A DNA stretch of 64,000 nucleotides from Turnera subulata (taxonomy: Eukaryota; Streptophyta; Magnoliopsida; Malpighiales; Passifloraceae): contig JAKUCV010007119.1 in NCBI GenBank assembly GCA_028386065.3, positions 1-64,000 of the forward strand, written 5' to 3'. Position numbers and translations under genes: made by a program. Shown here in pieces: positions 1-11,000 of the stretch (positions within the stretch are counted from its first letter, which is position 1; every line of letters begins with the position of its first letter). The notes below the pieces were generated by a model, which searched no databases, was not told where the DNA came from, and saw only the letters and a program-made list of their open reading frames with translations.

Positions 1-198
1 TAGTCTTATTTTATTATTACAACCCAACCATAATAATAAACGACTAGGGACTTTTAAGAATATACATATCAAATACATATACACTAGGGTTATATATATG
101 TGCAAGAGATTATCTCATAATCATATATAGGCATAACCTCAAATATGTATACATGAATACAATCATCCATAGATTGGCTTTTGGGCATATTACTAACA
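1..198 (-). mobile_element. Partial LTR of copia family B (reverse)
   Basis: Read on the reverse strand from 198, this begins TGTTAGTAATATGCCC and follows the LTRs at 11001 and 17470 for about 200 bases with scattered differences. It is the 5' end of an LTR whose remainder lies left of the window. It interrupts the gag of element A: the sequence from 199 on aligns with gag of elements E and C. The target duplication cannot be checked because the other end is outside. Solo LTR and full element are both possible. Confidence 0.85.
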
Positions 199-1440
199 AA
201 AGGTTGCAAAGGTACTTAGGTCTCTACCTAAGGAGTGGGAGCCTAAGGTTACTGCCATAGAAGAAGCTCAGAACTTGAACACTCTCACCTATGATGAGCT
301 GATTGGCAAGCTTATAGTGCATGGTTCCAAGTTTGAAACCAAGGAACCAAAGAAGAAGGACCTGGCCTTAAAATCCCATGTATCTGGTGATGAAGATAGT
401 GACTCTGATGTGGCACTTCTTTCCAAAAGGGTTGTAAGATATCTCAAGATGAAAAAGCAGCAAAAGAGTAGAAGTCCTAGAGGTGTGAAGATTGAAGAAC
501 CAAAGAAAGATCCTCTAATCTGTTTTGGCTGCAACCGACCTGGTCACATTAAAGCTGAATGTCCACATTAGAAGAAGAACAGATATGACTCTTCATAAAC
601 AAAAGGGAAGAGGGCTATGGTTGCTTGGGGTGACTCGGATTCTGAAAGCGATTCTGAAATATAAGATGCTGTGAACCTTTGTCTGATGGCTCAAGAAGAA
701 TCTGAGGTATTTGATGCTCCTGACTTTACTTTTGATGAATTACAAGATGCTTTTGGTGAATTGCAAGATAAGTATAAGCAAGTCCTTAAAATGTATAGTG
801 CATACAAGAAATGAATTGAGATTCTTGAATATGATGCTGAAGCTCATAGAAATGGATATGAAAAGCTTAATCTTGCTCACACCGAAGCTCTGAAATCTTG
901 TGAAACTTTGAAAGTTGATAAATTTGCTATCCAAAATGCTCATGATGAACTTGAAAAGAAAATTGCTTGCAACATTGCTACTTGTGAAAAATTGCTGAAA
1001 GAAAACGATATGTTAAATAGGAGTGTTGAAGATCTAAAGTGTTCTCTTAAGAAATTCACTAAAGGTACAGATAGTTTAAATCTTCTGCTAGGACAACAAA
1101 GACATTCAGTGTAGAAAGAAGGAATAGGTGCTACTCATATGGTTTTTAACAAACCAAGCTCTACAAACCATGTGGTTTTTCACAAACCAATTCCACCGAT
1201 GAAATTTGTTAAGGCTGGGTCTAGTCAACATATAGACCAAGGATGAACATGCATATGCACTCACATCACTCTAAAGCACCACATATTACCTGTCATTTCT
1301 GTGGTAGAGTTGGTCATGGCATTAGGTCTTGTTGGTTCAAGAAACGCAACTGTCATGTAAAGTATGTGTGGGTTCCGAAAGGAACCAAGCCTAACCCTGA
1401 AGGACCCAAATCAGTTTGGGTACCTAAAACTTGATCATGC
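199..1440 (+). pseudogene. Element A gag remnant with two CCHC zinc knuckles
   Basis: Gag would coat the element RNA in virus-like particles. The open piece at 275-571 ends in a CCHC knuckle, CFGCNRPGHIKAEC (521-562), followed at once by a TAG where relative C has Gln. A second stop follows near 594. Bases 711-1114 encode Lys/Glu/Leu-rich sequence of coiled-coil character ending in LNLLLGQQRHSV, shared with E and C. A second knuckle, CHFCGRVGHGIRSC, lies at 1291-1332, followed by a duplicated VWVPK motif and the gag/pol boundary stop. The N-terminus is lost to the LTR insertion. Several stops and a frame change make it a clear pseudogene. Confidence 0.85.
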
Positions 1441-1460
1441 TGACAGGAAAACAGGGATGA

Positions 1461-4394
1461 GTGGATCTTGGAAGTGATAAAGGGTACAAAATTATATTTG
1501 AAGCATCCAGATGTTTGGTCACTAACAGAAACCAAGTGGTTTTTGTTGGAAAGCGAAAAGGTAACATATACTCTATCAACCTAAATGATGTGGCTAATCC
1601 TGATTTCAAGTGTCTAAGTGCTAGAACAGAAACCCCAACTCTATGGCATAGAAGGCTTGGTCATGCAAATTTAAAGCTAATTTCAAATCTGTCCAAAAAG
1701 GAGTTGGTGAGAGGACTGCCAATGCTCAAATATGAAAAAGAAACCACATGTAGAGCATGTCAGCTGGGAAAACAGGTTAAAAGTTCCTCTAAACCTACAC
1801 ACACTATCTCTACATCTAGACCACTTGAATTATTGCATATTGACTTGTTTGGTCCCATGAGAACCATTAGCTTAGGTGGTAAAAGTTATGTTCTTGTGGT
1901 GGTTGATGATTATTCTAGGTACACATGAGTTGTATTTCTTGCTCAAAAGGATCATGCATGTTATGAATTTGGTACTCTTGTTAGGAAAGTACAAAATGAA
2001 AAAGGCTATAAAATTTCAAAAATTAGAAGTGATCATGGAGGTGAATTTGATAACCTTGTCTTTAAACACTTCTGTGAGCAAAGTGGTATTGAACACACCT
2101 TTTTGACTCTTAGAACGCCTCAACAAAATGGGGTAGTTGAAAGGAGGAATCGAACTTTGCAAGAAATGGCTAGAACTATGCTTAATGAGCATAAGTTACC
2201 TACATATTTCTGGGCAGAGGGTGTAAACACAACATGCTACATTCTAAATAGAGTATCCTTACGTCCTTTAATTGAAAAGACCCCATATGAGATATGGTTT
2301 GATAAGAAACCAAGCAACAGTTACTTTCGTGTTTTTGGGTCTAAATGTTATATACTTAATACTAAGGATAACCTTGATAAATTTGATGCTAAATCTGATG
2401 ATGGTGTTTTCCTTGGGTATTCACTTACTAGTAAGGCATATAGAGTGTATATTAGAAGAACCTTGGTTGTAGAAGAAACCATGCATGTTGTATTTGATGA
2501 AATTGACCCTTGTGATGGAAGTGATGATATAGATACTGACATAGCATCTGATGAGCAACCACATGTTGTCAATCGTGAGAATTCTGTGGAAGAGGAGGAT
2601 GAACCACCTATGCTGGCACCACCTACACCTTCTGTGTTGGAACCAAGAGTGGAACCAAGCGTCCAACCACGCCTGGAACCAGTGATCCAACCAAGTGGTT
2701 CTGGTGAAGAACCAAATGTAGCAGAACAAGGATCAACTTCCCATGGAAACATCAGGGCACCCAGGGGACATACAACTGATGTTATCCTTGGTGATCTAAA
2801 TAAAGAAGTGACTACCAGATCCTCACTGCACAATATCAATTCGCATCTTGCATTCCTCTCTCAAGTTGAACCCAAAAGTGCAAATGAAGCCATTCATGAT
2901 GAGAATTGGATTATGGCAATGCAAGAAGAGCTGAACCAATTCAAAAGAAGCGAAGTTTGGGAGCTTGTGCCAAGACCAGTTGAACATCCAGTCATTGGTA
3001 CCAAATGGGTCTTTAGAAATAAACTTGATGAATCAGGTCTTGTGGTAAGAAACAAAGCAAGGTTAGTTGCTCAAGGGTATAATCAAGAAAAGGGTATTAA
3101 TTATGATGAGACCTTTGCTCCTGTTGCTAGATTAGAGTCTATTCGTATGCTACTTGCATTTGCATCATATAAATCCTTTAAGCTATATCAAATGGATGTT
3201 AAGAGTGCATTCTTAAATGGTTATATTCTAGAAGAAGTATATGTTGAACAACCACCTGGTTTTGAAAGTCATGAACATCCAGAACATGTGTTCAAGCTTA
3301 AAAAGGCATTATATGGACTTAAACAAGCACCTAGGGCTTGGTATGATAGGTTAAGCTCATACTTGGTTTCTAAAGGTTTTTCTAGAGGAAAAGTCGATTC
3401 AACAATGTTTGTTAAGTCTGACAAACGTGATATCATCATTGTGCATTTCTATGTTGATGATATTTTATTTGGAGCTACTAATGATCTACTTTGTAAGGAA
3501 TTTGAAAGCCTCATGCACAGTGAATTTGAGATGAGCATGATGGGTGAGCTCAATTTCTTTATGGGCTTCCAAGTTATGCAACTTGATGGAGGTATCTTCA
3601 TCATTCAAGCTAAGTACACTCGTGAGCTACTAAAGCGGTTTGGTTTGTCAGAAACAAAGCCAAGCCCCACTCCAATGAGTACATCCACCAAACTTGACAA
3701 GGATGAACACGGTAAGGATGTTGATATAAAATTGTACAGGGGTATGATAGGTAGTCTTTTATATCTCACAGCCACTAGACCTGATATATTGTTTAGTGTG
3801 TGCTTATGTGCAAGGTTTTAATCATGTCCAAAAGAATCACATCTTAAGGCAATTAAGCGCATATTAAAGTATCTTAAGGGAACATCCTCTCTTAGTTTAT
3901 GGTATCCTAAAGTCAGCACTTTTGAGCTAACAAGTTATTCAGATGCAGATTTTGCAGGGTGCACATTAGATCGAAAAAGCACAAGTGGGACATGCCAATT
4001 ACTTGGGCAGTCTCTTGTGTCTTGGTCAAGCAAGAAGCAAAATTCTGTTGCAACCTCAACCACTGAGGCTGAATATGTTGCAGCAGGAGCTTGTTGTGCA
4101 CAAGTCCTATGGATGAAACAGACTTTTAAGTGATTATGGACTAACATTTAATTGTGTGCCAATCTATTGTGACAACTCTAGTGCTATTAATCTGACAAGA
4201 ATCCTGTACAACACTCTTGGACCAAGCACATTGAAGTGAGGCATCATTTTATCCGAGACCATGTGTTGAAGAAGGATGTGGCAATTGAATTCGTGAAGAC
4301 TGAAAATCAGCTTGCTGATATCGTTACAAAGCCACTCAAAGAGGATCCATTCATCAATATCAGACTTGAACTTGGAATGTGTAACTTACCTTGA
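1461..4394 (+). pseudogene. Element A pol: integrase, reverse transcriptase, RNase H; protease deleted
   Basis: The order is copia type. The GAG-pre-integrase zinc region (WHRRLGHANL, CRACQLGKQ) lies near 1640-1770. The integrase core has HIDLFGP and IRSDHGGEFD for the two Asp and TPQQNGVVERRNRT before the third acidic residue. The RVT_2 reverse transcriptase has YVDD at 3450-3461. RNase H has SDADF near 3940 and STTEAEY. One frame runs 1461-3821, broken only by TGA at 1926 (Trp in relatives). TAA at 3819 replaces Gln, and two small frameshifts follow near 4126 and 4190. Pol ends at TGA 4392-4394. The protease with its DSG motif, present in E and C, is absent: gag's DEWIL runs straight into post-protease sequence at about 1460-1480. 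Confidence 0.9.
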
Positions 4395-5184
4395 CTCTTA
4401 TGCTTACTTGGTTTGATACTTGTTTTTATGCTTGGCTTTTTACTTGGTTTTATACTTGGTTGTTGAAGAAACCATGCATCCTCTTATTATGTGCATACAT
4501 GACCATATTAGTCTTATTGCATTCATTACATCTCAAACACACACTCTCACTATACATTCTGGCATATGAGGAAATCTTTTGAGGCATTATGATTATCAGT
4601 TGAAGCAAAAGGATGATAAAGAACAGTAAGGTTCGTAGTGAAATCAAATATCCAGCAGATAGTGACTAATGGATAATGGATTATCTTCAAAGCGGGAAAA
4701 CTACAATCTGGGTAGTCCAAAAAATTTCAAACTCAGTGGATTCAAAATTCTGAGCGCCAAACAGGCATGGATGATGTGCAATTTGGTTTCTGAAAAACCA
4801 AGTAACCAGTGGCTATTACCCATTGGACAAAAGCAACTTCATATGAAGACAGAGGAAATCAGGCTAATCATGGAAAGTCAGACATAAGAAATTTTGTGGG
4901 GATAACAACCAGTATCTCTGTTTGGAAAAACCAGTATCTCTTGACCGTTACAAGCAATCCCGTGACACTCTTCGGTTTTTGAGCCACTTACTTTATCCCA
5001 CTCACCATTATTCTAACATTTAAACACAACCTCTCTCCAATTATACAACCACCTAACCGGTTACCCCCTATCTCTTTAAATACATACCTTTACCTTCTCA
5101 AACAGTACTACCACTCTCACTCACTTACCCGAATATCCTCTTACCTTGCACAGCTGCTACCTTTCCTCTCTCAAACACCTAAAC
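4395..5184 (+). promoter_or_regulatory. Pol to downstream-ORF spacer of element A, possible internal promoter
   Basis: This is about 790 bases without coding signal. It is rich in TTGGTT-type repeats (4410-4470). From about 4990 it becomes C/T-rich, with a TATA-like TTTAAATA near 5086 and a CT-rich leader just before the downstream ORF. Elements E and C have a spacer of the same design and position. The layout suggests a separate promoter or a splice leader for the third ORF. This is inference only. Confidence 0.35.
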
Positions 5185-7561
5185 ATAAAGACCTCCTCTA
5201 AGAAAGGTAACCCTAAAACAGCAAAAACAAAGAAAGCCCTCACTGAGAAAACATCAAAAACACGACCTCAAGGGAGAACCAAACTGGAGGCGGCCCAGGT
5301 CACTCACTCAAAGGCAGCCATAAGGAGTGAGCAAGAGAAAGAAACTCCATGTGCTGCTACAGAGGCTGATGAATCAGAGAAGTTCAAGGAGGCTTGGGAA
5401 ATGCAGAAAAGTCAGAAGGGGTCTGAAAAAGTTTGGCTTGATCGAGAGCCTTGGCCAACCATAGATAAAAGCACTGCTCCTGAAGGGTCTTCTGCACCCT
5501 CATGGCGCAAAACACCTCTCACTGGTAATACACCTCAAACTGACCTCTTGTGTCGAGATCCTATTAGCTATCGTGTTCCTACACCTGAGGATTGTGAGAA
5601 AACCATCCCACACACCACCATTGATAGACCTAGTGCTAGCACAACCACCATACTTATAGAGAATCCTCCTGTGCTTACCCCTAGTATGGTCACATCAATG
5701 ATTGATACCTTTGTTAAGCATATTGTAATTCCACCTGGTCATGATCCTAAAATATTTCGTGAAAAGAAAAGAGAGGAATTTGGGGATATGATTTCAGATT
5801 TTGTCATCAAAGTCCATATTCCTCCAGAAAGCCTCATCCGAACACCCTCTAGAGATGAAGAAGAAGCCTACTACAAAGCATTGCGTGAAGGAACTGAACT
5901 GCTAGATACAACTGAGAAGGCAAGTCGTGAAGTTGGTAATGAGACCAACTTGGTTTCTAATGTGGTTCCAATTGTGGTTCCACCCGTGGTTTTGGTTCAA
6001 ACCACCTCACAGCCTGTTGGTAAGCCACACACTGTGGATCTAAACATTGCACAACAAGAGCAAGATGATGATAATGTGATGTCTGATATACTCAAAGTAA
6101 GAAAGGAAGCTGTTGACTGTGTTCGTTCTTTCGAGCATGTGGCTTCTGAGAAACCAGAAGAATCTATTGACGATGATCATGAGATACCAAAGACCAAGAC
6201 CTCTCAGAAAAAGAAGCATACTGATTTGTCACTCCGAAGAAGAGCACTGGTATAGTCTTTCATGAACCAACTGACGCAGTGGTTTCCAAGAAACCAGTCC
6301 CAAAACCAATGACAAAGGCTGAAGGCAAAAGGAAGGTTAGAGAACCTGAACCAGAACCAGAACCAAAAGATGATGAAGGATCTGGAGATCACCAAGCTCG
6401 AACAGTTCTAAGTCTGAGGATGCTGCATCAGAAGAGACTGAAGTTACTAAGAAGAGAAAAAGGGGAGATGATTCGGATGATGACTCTAACTTCAATGATG
6501 CAGAAGAGAGTGATGAAGAAGCTGATGAAGATGACTCTGAAAAGAATGACCGAGATGAAGATGAAGAGCATGATGATGAAGAAGATGAAGAGGAGGAAAC
6601 CCCAGCTAGACCGCCAAAGAAGAAGGCAAAAGGTCCAGTCAAAAGCTAACCTTCAAAGAAGAGGAAGAAGAGTGAAGTGAACTTATCTGCTTTCTATGCA
6701 CCACATACTGTGGTTATGGAGGATTTTGCTGACTTGGGGGTATCTGATATCTTGAAGAAAGTTCAACTTGGTTATCTAGCCACTTTGAAGGCCATAGCAT
6801 ATGAACCAATGGTCAAACAATTCTTTAAGTATCTGAAATCGACCACTAATGCTGCTGGTGCCACTGCATCCATTACCACCCGTCTTAATGGGAAGACTGT
6901 TACCATTACTGCCAAGGACATCATTGCGATCCTTAAGCTGAAGCCTGGGAAACTTCAAGTGGTGTATGATAATGAGAAGCATCATAAGGGCACTCCTACG
7001 GATGTTGAGGGAAACAAGCTGCTCTTTGGTAGATCTTATCAGAGAGGGAAGTACAAGGATTTGATTCCAGTGTATCGCGTGTTGATGTACATGCTGACTC
7101 GTGTGGTTTTACCGAGACCACACCATAAAACCACGGTAATGCTCAGTGATCAGTGGACTTTGGTCTGTATTATCAAGAAGACACCCATCTACTATGGAAC
7201 TCTAATTCTTCATCATCTGGCCACCTGCAAGGTTCCATGTTTTGGATGTTTGATCACTCTCTTGGCTCGAAAATTCTCTTCGATTCCCACAGATGGTCCT
7301 GCACCTATCAGTCCTGTGATTATCAGCAGTCTCACTCTGTCCAAGATGTCTATTAAGCTTGATGCTGAAGGGAGCTATTCTGTGACCAAGAAACCAAAAG
7401 GGAAGGCTATTCAGAATGATGATCTTCATGCTCGAGTGGCTGCGGTTGAAAGTTTGCTAGATGATCTTAAGGATCAGATGACTGAATTTGAGGCTACTGT
7501 GATGAAGGCTCTGGATAAAATTGTTGCTTCTCATCCAGAATCAGATACTGATGATGAGTGA
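5185..7561 (+). pseudogene. Element A downstream ('envelope-like') ORF, broken
   Basis: This is the third ORF of the element. One frame runs to TAG at 6255. The sequence then continues in a second frame as an acidic Asp/Glu stretch (about 6400-6600), a Lys-rich cluster (PPKKKAKG, PSKKRKKSE) with TAA at 6647, and a folded C-terminal domain (about 6677-7350) that resembles the plant transposon-protein domain found in Athila and Sirevirus third ORFs. The end is a short coiled coil ending in DTDDE. ATG in E and C corresponds to ATA at 5185 here, and the next in-frame ATG is 5401. I see no signal peptide, membrane helix or glycoprotein-like Cys pattern. The acidic and basic blocks look nuclear. 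The function is unknown. Confidence 0.75.
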
Positions 7562-8128
7562 TGCCTCAACTGCTGATGCCCCTAGGACAAGCATTGCATT
7601 TTGTGTTCTTCATGGTTTATAGCATGGTTCCTATTATGGTTCTTATCATGGTTTTTATGTTGGTTCTTATGTTGGTTTTTATGTTCTGAACAATGTCTTT
7701 AATTCTGTTTCTGTTTTCAGTTCGGATATTTGCTATTTGGATATTCAGTTTCTTTTCTTATAATATGCCTGCTATTTCTACCCTTTGTCCTTATTATATT
7801 TTGTTGATGCCAAAAAGGGGAGAAAATTGTTGGTTGGTTGGACTCTGGAATCCAACACTGTTAAGCATACATTATGGATGTTTTTTGTTGACTGTTGATT
7901 ATTATTGCGCTACTCTGCTGTTGTCAATGTATGCTAGATGATTGGTGCTATAAGCAGGGGGAGGTTTTTGGCTAAGTTGAAAAAGCCAATGGTGCTTTAT
8001 GCACAAAAGTTTTTGTTATAGGGGGAGTATTCAAGCAGGGGGAGTGTGCTTATATGAAGTGCTATTTTTACTAACCCCAGTTTTGCATAGATCAACACAA
8101 TGTTTGTCATCATAAAAAAGGGGGAGAT
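7562..8128 (+). promoter_or_regulatory. Element A 3' untranslated region with multiple polypurine tracts
   Basis: Non-coding. It starts with repeated TTATGGTT/TTATGTTGGTT units (7618-7690). Purine tracts follow: AAAAAGGGGAGAAAA near 7812, CAGGGGGAGG near 7953, TAGGGGGAGT near 8019 and CAGGGGGAGT near 8035. The last, AAAAAAGGGGGAGA at 8114-8127, abuts the 3' LTR and should prime plus-strand synthesis. Several tracts before the 3' LTR are known in Sireviruses. Confidence 0.75.
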
Positions 8129-9318
8129 TGTTAGCCTAAACATGGGTCTAATACTTTAATTAGTGTTAATCCATAATTAACCAGGTTTAGTGTGTTGATA
8201 TATTATGATTTTGATGACTAACAAACTGGATTAGATGTTTGCCATATATACTTGTGTTGAGTTTTCTCGCAGCTTGGTTTATGAAGAAACCACACCTATC
8301 TGACAACATCGTGGTCCCAGCTGCAAGTGGCCAAGTGGTCCCAATGGTCCACACAGCAATTAAGGCCAACTCCCAACTACTCCAACGGGCAGAGAAAATG
8401 GTCCAACACTGGAGAGAAACTTCAACCCTTATCTCTCACCTCTCTTTGATCAATTTTGTGAAGGGGACCATGTGGTCCAACTTTGTGGTCCAAATTGCCA
8501 AAAATGGAAAGTCTTTGTATAATGAAGGCAAATGGAGAGTGGACTTCCTCAAAATGAAGCAGCAGCATCCTGCAGAGCATCAAGGTCTGATCTGGAACTT
8601 CATGGGAGATTGTAGCCATTGGAGGAAGAGAAAAATATCTCACCTACCCCCACCAACTCAAGCGCTATATAAGGAAGGCCATTGCATATCTTTCTTCCTC
8701 AACCCAGCCAATTGAAAACGTGCTATTGAGTTGATTATTGAGCCTATACCTGCTGTGTTCTTGCTGTTCTTGAGAGCTTTGAATTTGTGCTTAATCTTGT
8801 TCTCCAAGTTCTTACAAAGGGTAGAGTATTTAGGCAAGATTAATGTAGTATTGCTAGGTCCTCAAATCAGGGTTTTGATTTGAGTAAAGGTTAGAGTTTA
8901 GCCTAGGAAAAACATGTAAAGGTTAGAGCTTAGCCTGTAAAAGCTTGTGTGTGTAAAGGTTTGAGCTTAGCCTGCAAAAGCTTGGTTTCTGTAATCGGTT
9001 AAGGCTGATCCCGCAAAAGCCTAAGATAGTGAGAGTTTCTAAAATCCTATAGGAAGGGCCTTTAGGTAGTGGAGGTACCTGGTGAGGGGGAACTACTATA
9101 AATCACTGTGTCAACCTTTCTCAGTTCCGTTCTCTCTATCTTTTTGCATTTAACACTGAATAGTTCTGTGTATTTGTGGTTCGTAAAGAAACCACTTGGT
9201 TCCTCAGAAACCAAAGTGATTCCATAGAAACCAACTGAGAAACCAACCTCGATCGAAGGGTAGCCTGATTCACCCCAGCCATCCCCCCCCCCCCTTCTCA
9301 GGCCTATTCAGGCTAATA
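8129..9318 (+). mobile_element. Element A 3' LTR
   Basis: It begins TGTTAGCCTAAACATG right after the polypurine tract and ends near a C-rich run (about 9280-9297) and AGGCTAATA, probably a decayed ...TAACA. A TATA box (CTATATAAGG) lies near 8665. The motif TGGTTT...AAACCA recurs (8275-8292 and 9178-9250). The length is about 1.19 kb. The right end is uncertain by a few bases because the terminal CA is mutated. Confidence 0.8.
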
Positions 9319-9720
9319 ATGTTTTATTATTTTAAAATAAATATTTTTATTTTGTGATTTTTTTTATAAATATAAAATAATAAATATATGTTATGTTTTA
9401 TTATTTTAGAAATAGGCTAATTTTATTATTCAAATTACTTGTATAATTAAAAATAATAAAATTATGTTTTGGGTTCCGGGTCATTTAGGTGGGTGGAACC
9501 AGTCGGGTGGATCCTGATTTGGTTTTAGGCTTTTTCTGAGATGTGGGACCCAAAATTCTGATGTGGCACCGAAAAATGAGCCACGTTAGCGATTTTCGCC
9601 GGATTCTGGCCGAACGAACCAAACGGGTCGAACGAAAGGATGAAAAGAGGCCAAAAACCTACACGAGGATGAAATCCAAGTTTGAGGCCTTACACAGGGA
9701 TGTAAAAACGCTTTAATCTA
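9319..9720. other. AT-rich filler and one-ended MULE/MITE-like fragment
   Basis: Bases 9319-9470 are very AT-rich. Bases 9470-9715 hold phrases such as GGATGAAATCC and CACAGGGATG that resemble the ends of the MITE at 45199-45638. No matching inverted end or target duplication is visible, so this may be a truncated copy. There are no genes. Confidence 0.3.
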
Positions 9721-9762
9721 TTAATTACTTAATTAAGTGCTTAACACATGTTTAGGCTAACA
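9721..9762 (-). mobile_element. Element E 3' LTR remnant
   Basis: Read in reverse from 9762 it begins TGTTAGCCTAAACATGTG and matches the first 42 or so bases of the 5' LTR at 30610, then diverges at 9720. The purine tract TAGGGGGAGAA (9763-9773) sits directly upstream in element orientation. Further tracts near 9848 and 9958 repeat the Sirevirus pattern. The rest of the LTR is lost. Confidence 0.8.
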
Positions 9763-10392
9763 TTCTCCCCCTATTTGATGATGACAAATATGTTGTCTTT
9801 TTCGGCATTTAAAACAGTGGTTAGAAATAATTTAACCGGATAAGCAAAAAACTCCCCCTGTTTTTAAGCATAATTTCAGAAAATTTTAACGCATTCATTT
9901 GGCTCGATTTTTCAGCCAAAGCATCGTATACTAAAAAAGCTAAAGGCTTGTAGCCAATAGCTCCCCCCTACATAAAAGCACAGTATACAATTTTCTCTTG
10001 TATGATTTCATACACAAATTTCATACAAGTATCCCTGCAAAGAAATTCTCAACAAAACATTTGGCTTAACCATCGGCCAAATATATCATCGAGTAACAAC
10101 ATTATAAGCTCATTGACATTTGGCTGCTCCACTGAGCAAAATGTTGTTCCCTGCATAAAAAATTTTCACACACAGAATATATCGCAGCAGCAGTAGAACA
10201 AATATCAAACAACAACATTTATCTCCCAAAGGTGATAATGGATAGCATCATAAAAAAACAAAAGTAAAGCCAAATATTCGACTTACAGACCAAATATGAG
10301 CAGTAGTAACAAAATACTTACGCAGAATAGATAAAAAGAGTGCTTATGGAGAATGCAATGTATGACCTAAAGCATCAGATCTTGTTGGAGCA
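9763..10392 (-). other. Element E 3' untranslated region
   Basis: Between the end of the third ORF (stop 10393-10395) and the 3' LTR remnant lies 630 bases without coding signal. It holds three CCCCCT-type polypurine complements and many copies of the family motif ATTTGGCT/AGCCAAAT (about 9898, 9920, 10060, 10076, 10123 and 10264). Confidence 0.6.
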
Positions 10393-11000
10393 TCATTCAT
10401 CATCAGAAGCATCTTTAGAGAGAGAGGCAGCAATTTGGTCGAGCTTTGCAAAGATCTTCTTCTGAGATTTCTTCATTTGGCTGCCGATAGAGCTCATTTC
10501 ATCCTTCAACTCATTGATCTCTTCCTTCAGAGTAGTCATTTGCTCTGACACATCTTCAGCAGGATTTGGCTAGATGGACATTTTAACCAAAGTGTCTGAA
10601 TTGATCTTCTTGAGAACAATTGGCTTATCAGCAAGAGTGGGAGTAATCTTCAATTTCTTGGCCAGAATTGTGATCAAAAAACCATGAGAATGCTCCTTGT
10701 AAAGAGCCATGTGACGAAGGATAAGTGCACCAAAGCATATGGAGGATTTCTTGATGAGGTACGCCAGAATCCATTGATCAAGTTTCTTGATCACTGCCCG
10801 AGAGTTCTTCCTTGGCATGATAACACGAGTCAGTGTATACATAAGAATTCTGTCTCTGGGTTTCAAACTGTTGTAATGACCAGACTCAAGGCTATCGAAG
10901 AGAATTTGATTCTGCTTGGAGTGACGGGGAGTTTTGGGAATGTTAATTGGAGTCCCGGATGCTGAATCATAGAATTTGATCTCCCCTGGCATGATTTTTA
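10393..11000 (-). pseudogene. Element E downstream ORF, C-terminal part
   Basis: This is the reverse-strand continuation of the third ORF after element B. It carries the C-terminal half of the plant transposon-protein-like domain (motifs RILMYTLTRVI and KLDQWILAYLI, matching A). An in-frame TAG follows at 10570-10572, then a Lys/Glu-rich coiled coil ending ...DASDDE before the stop at 10393-10395. The same ending in A supports the homology. The boundary at 11000 is the TSD (TTTTA) of B. Confidence 0.8.

Larger units (their letters stand above)
199..9318 (+). mobile_element. Element A: Sirevirus-like Ty1/copia retrotransposon, 5' end missing
   Basis: The order is gag, integrase, reverse transcriptase, RNase H (copia order), then a further ORF after pol, several polypurine tracts and a 3' LTR. 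An extra post-pol ORF and multiple polypurine tracts are known traits of the Sirevirus (SIRE/Maximus) lineage. The element starts inside gag, where the LTR at 1-198 cuts it. It carries a protease deletion, in-frame stops and frameshifts and cannot be autonomous. Its LTR resembles those of D and F more than those of E and C. Confidence 0.85.

Noticed and set aside
6337..6642. Serine-rich ORF on the reverse strand
   Set aside because: It is the antisense shadow of the acidic Asp/Glu block of the third ORF.
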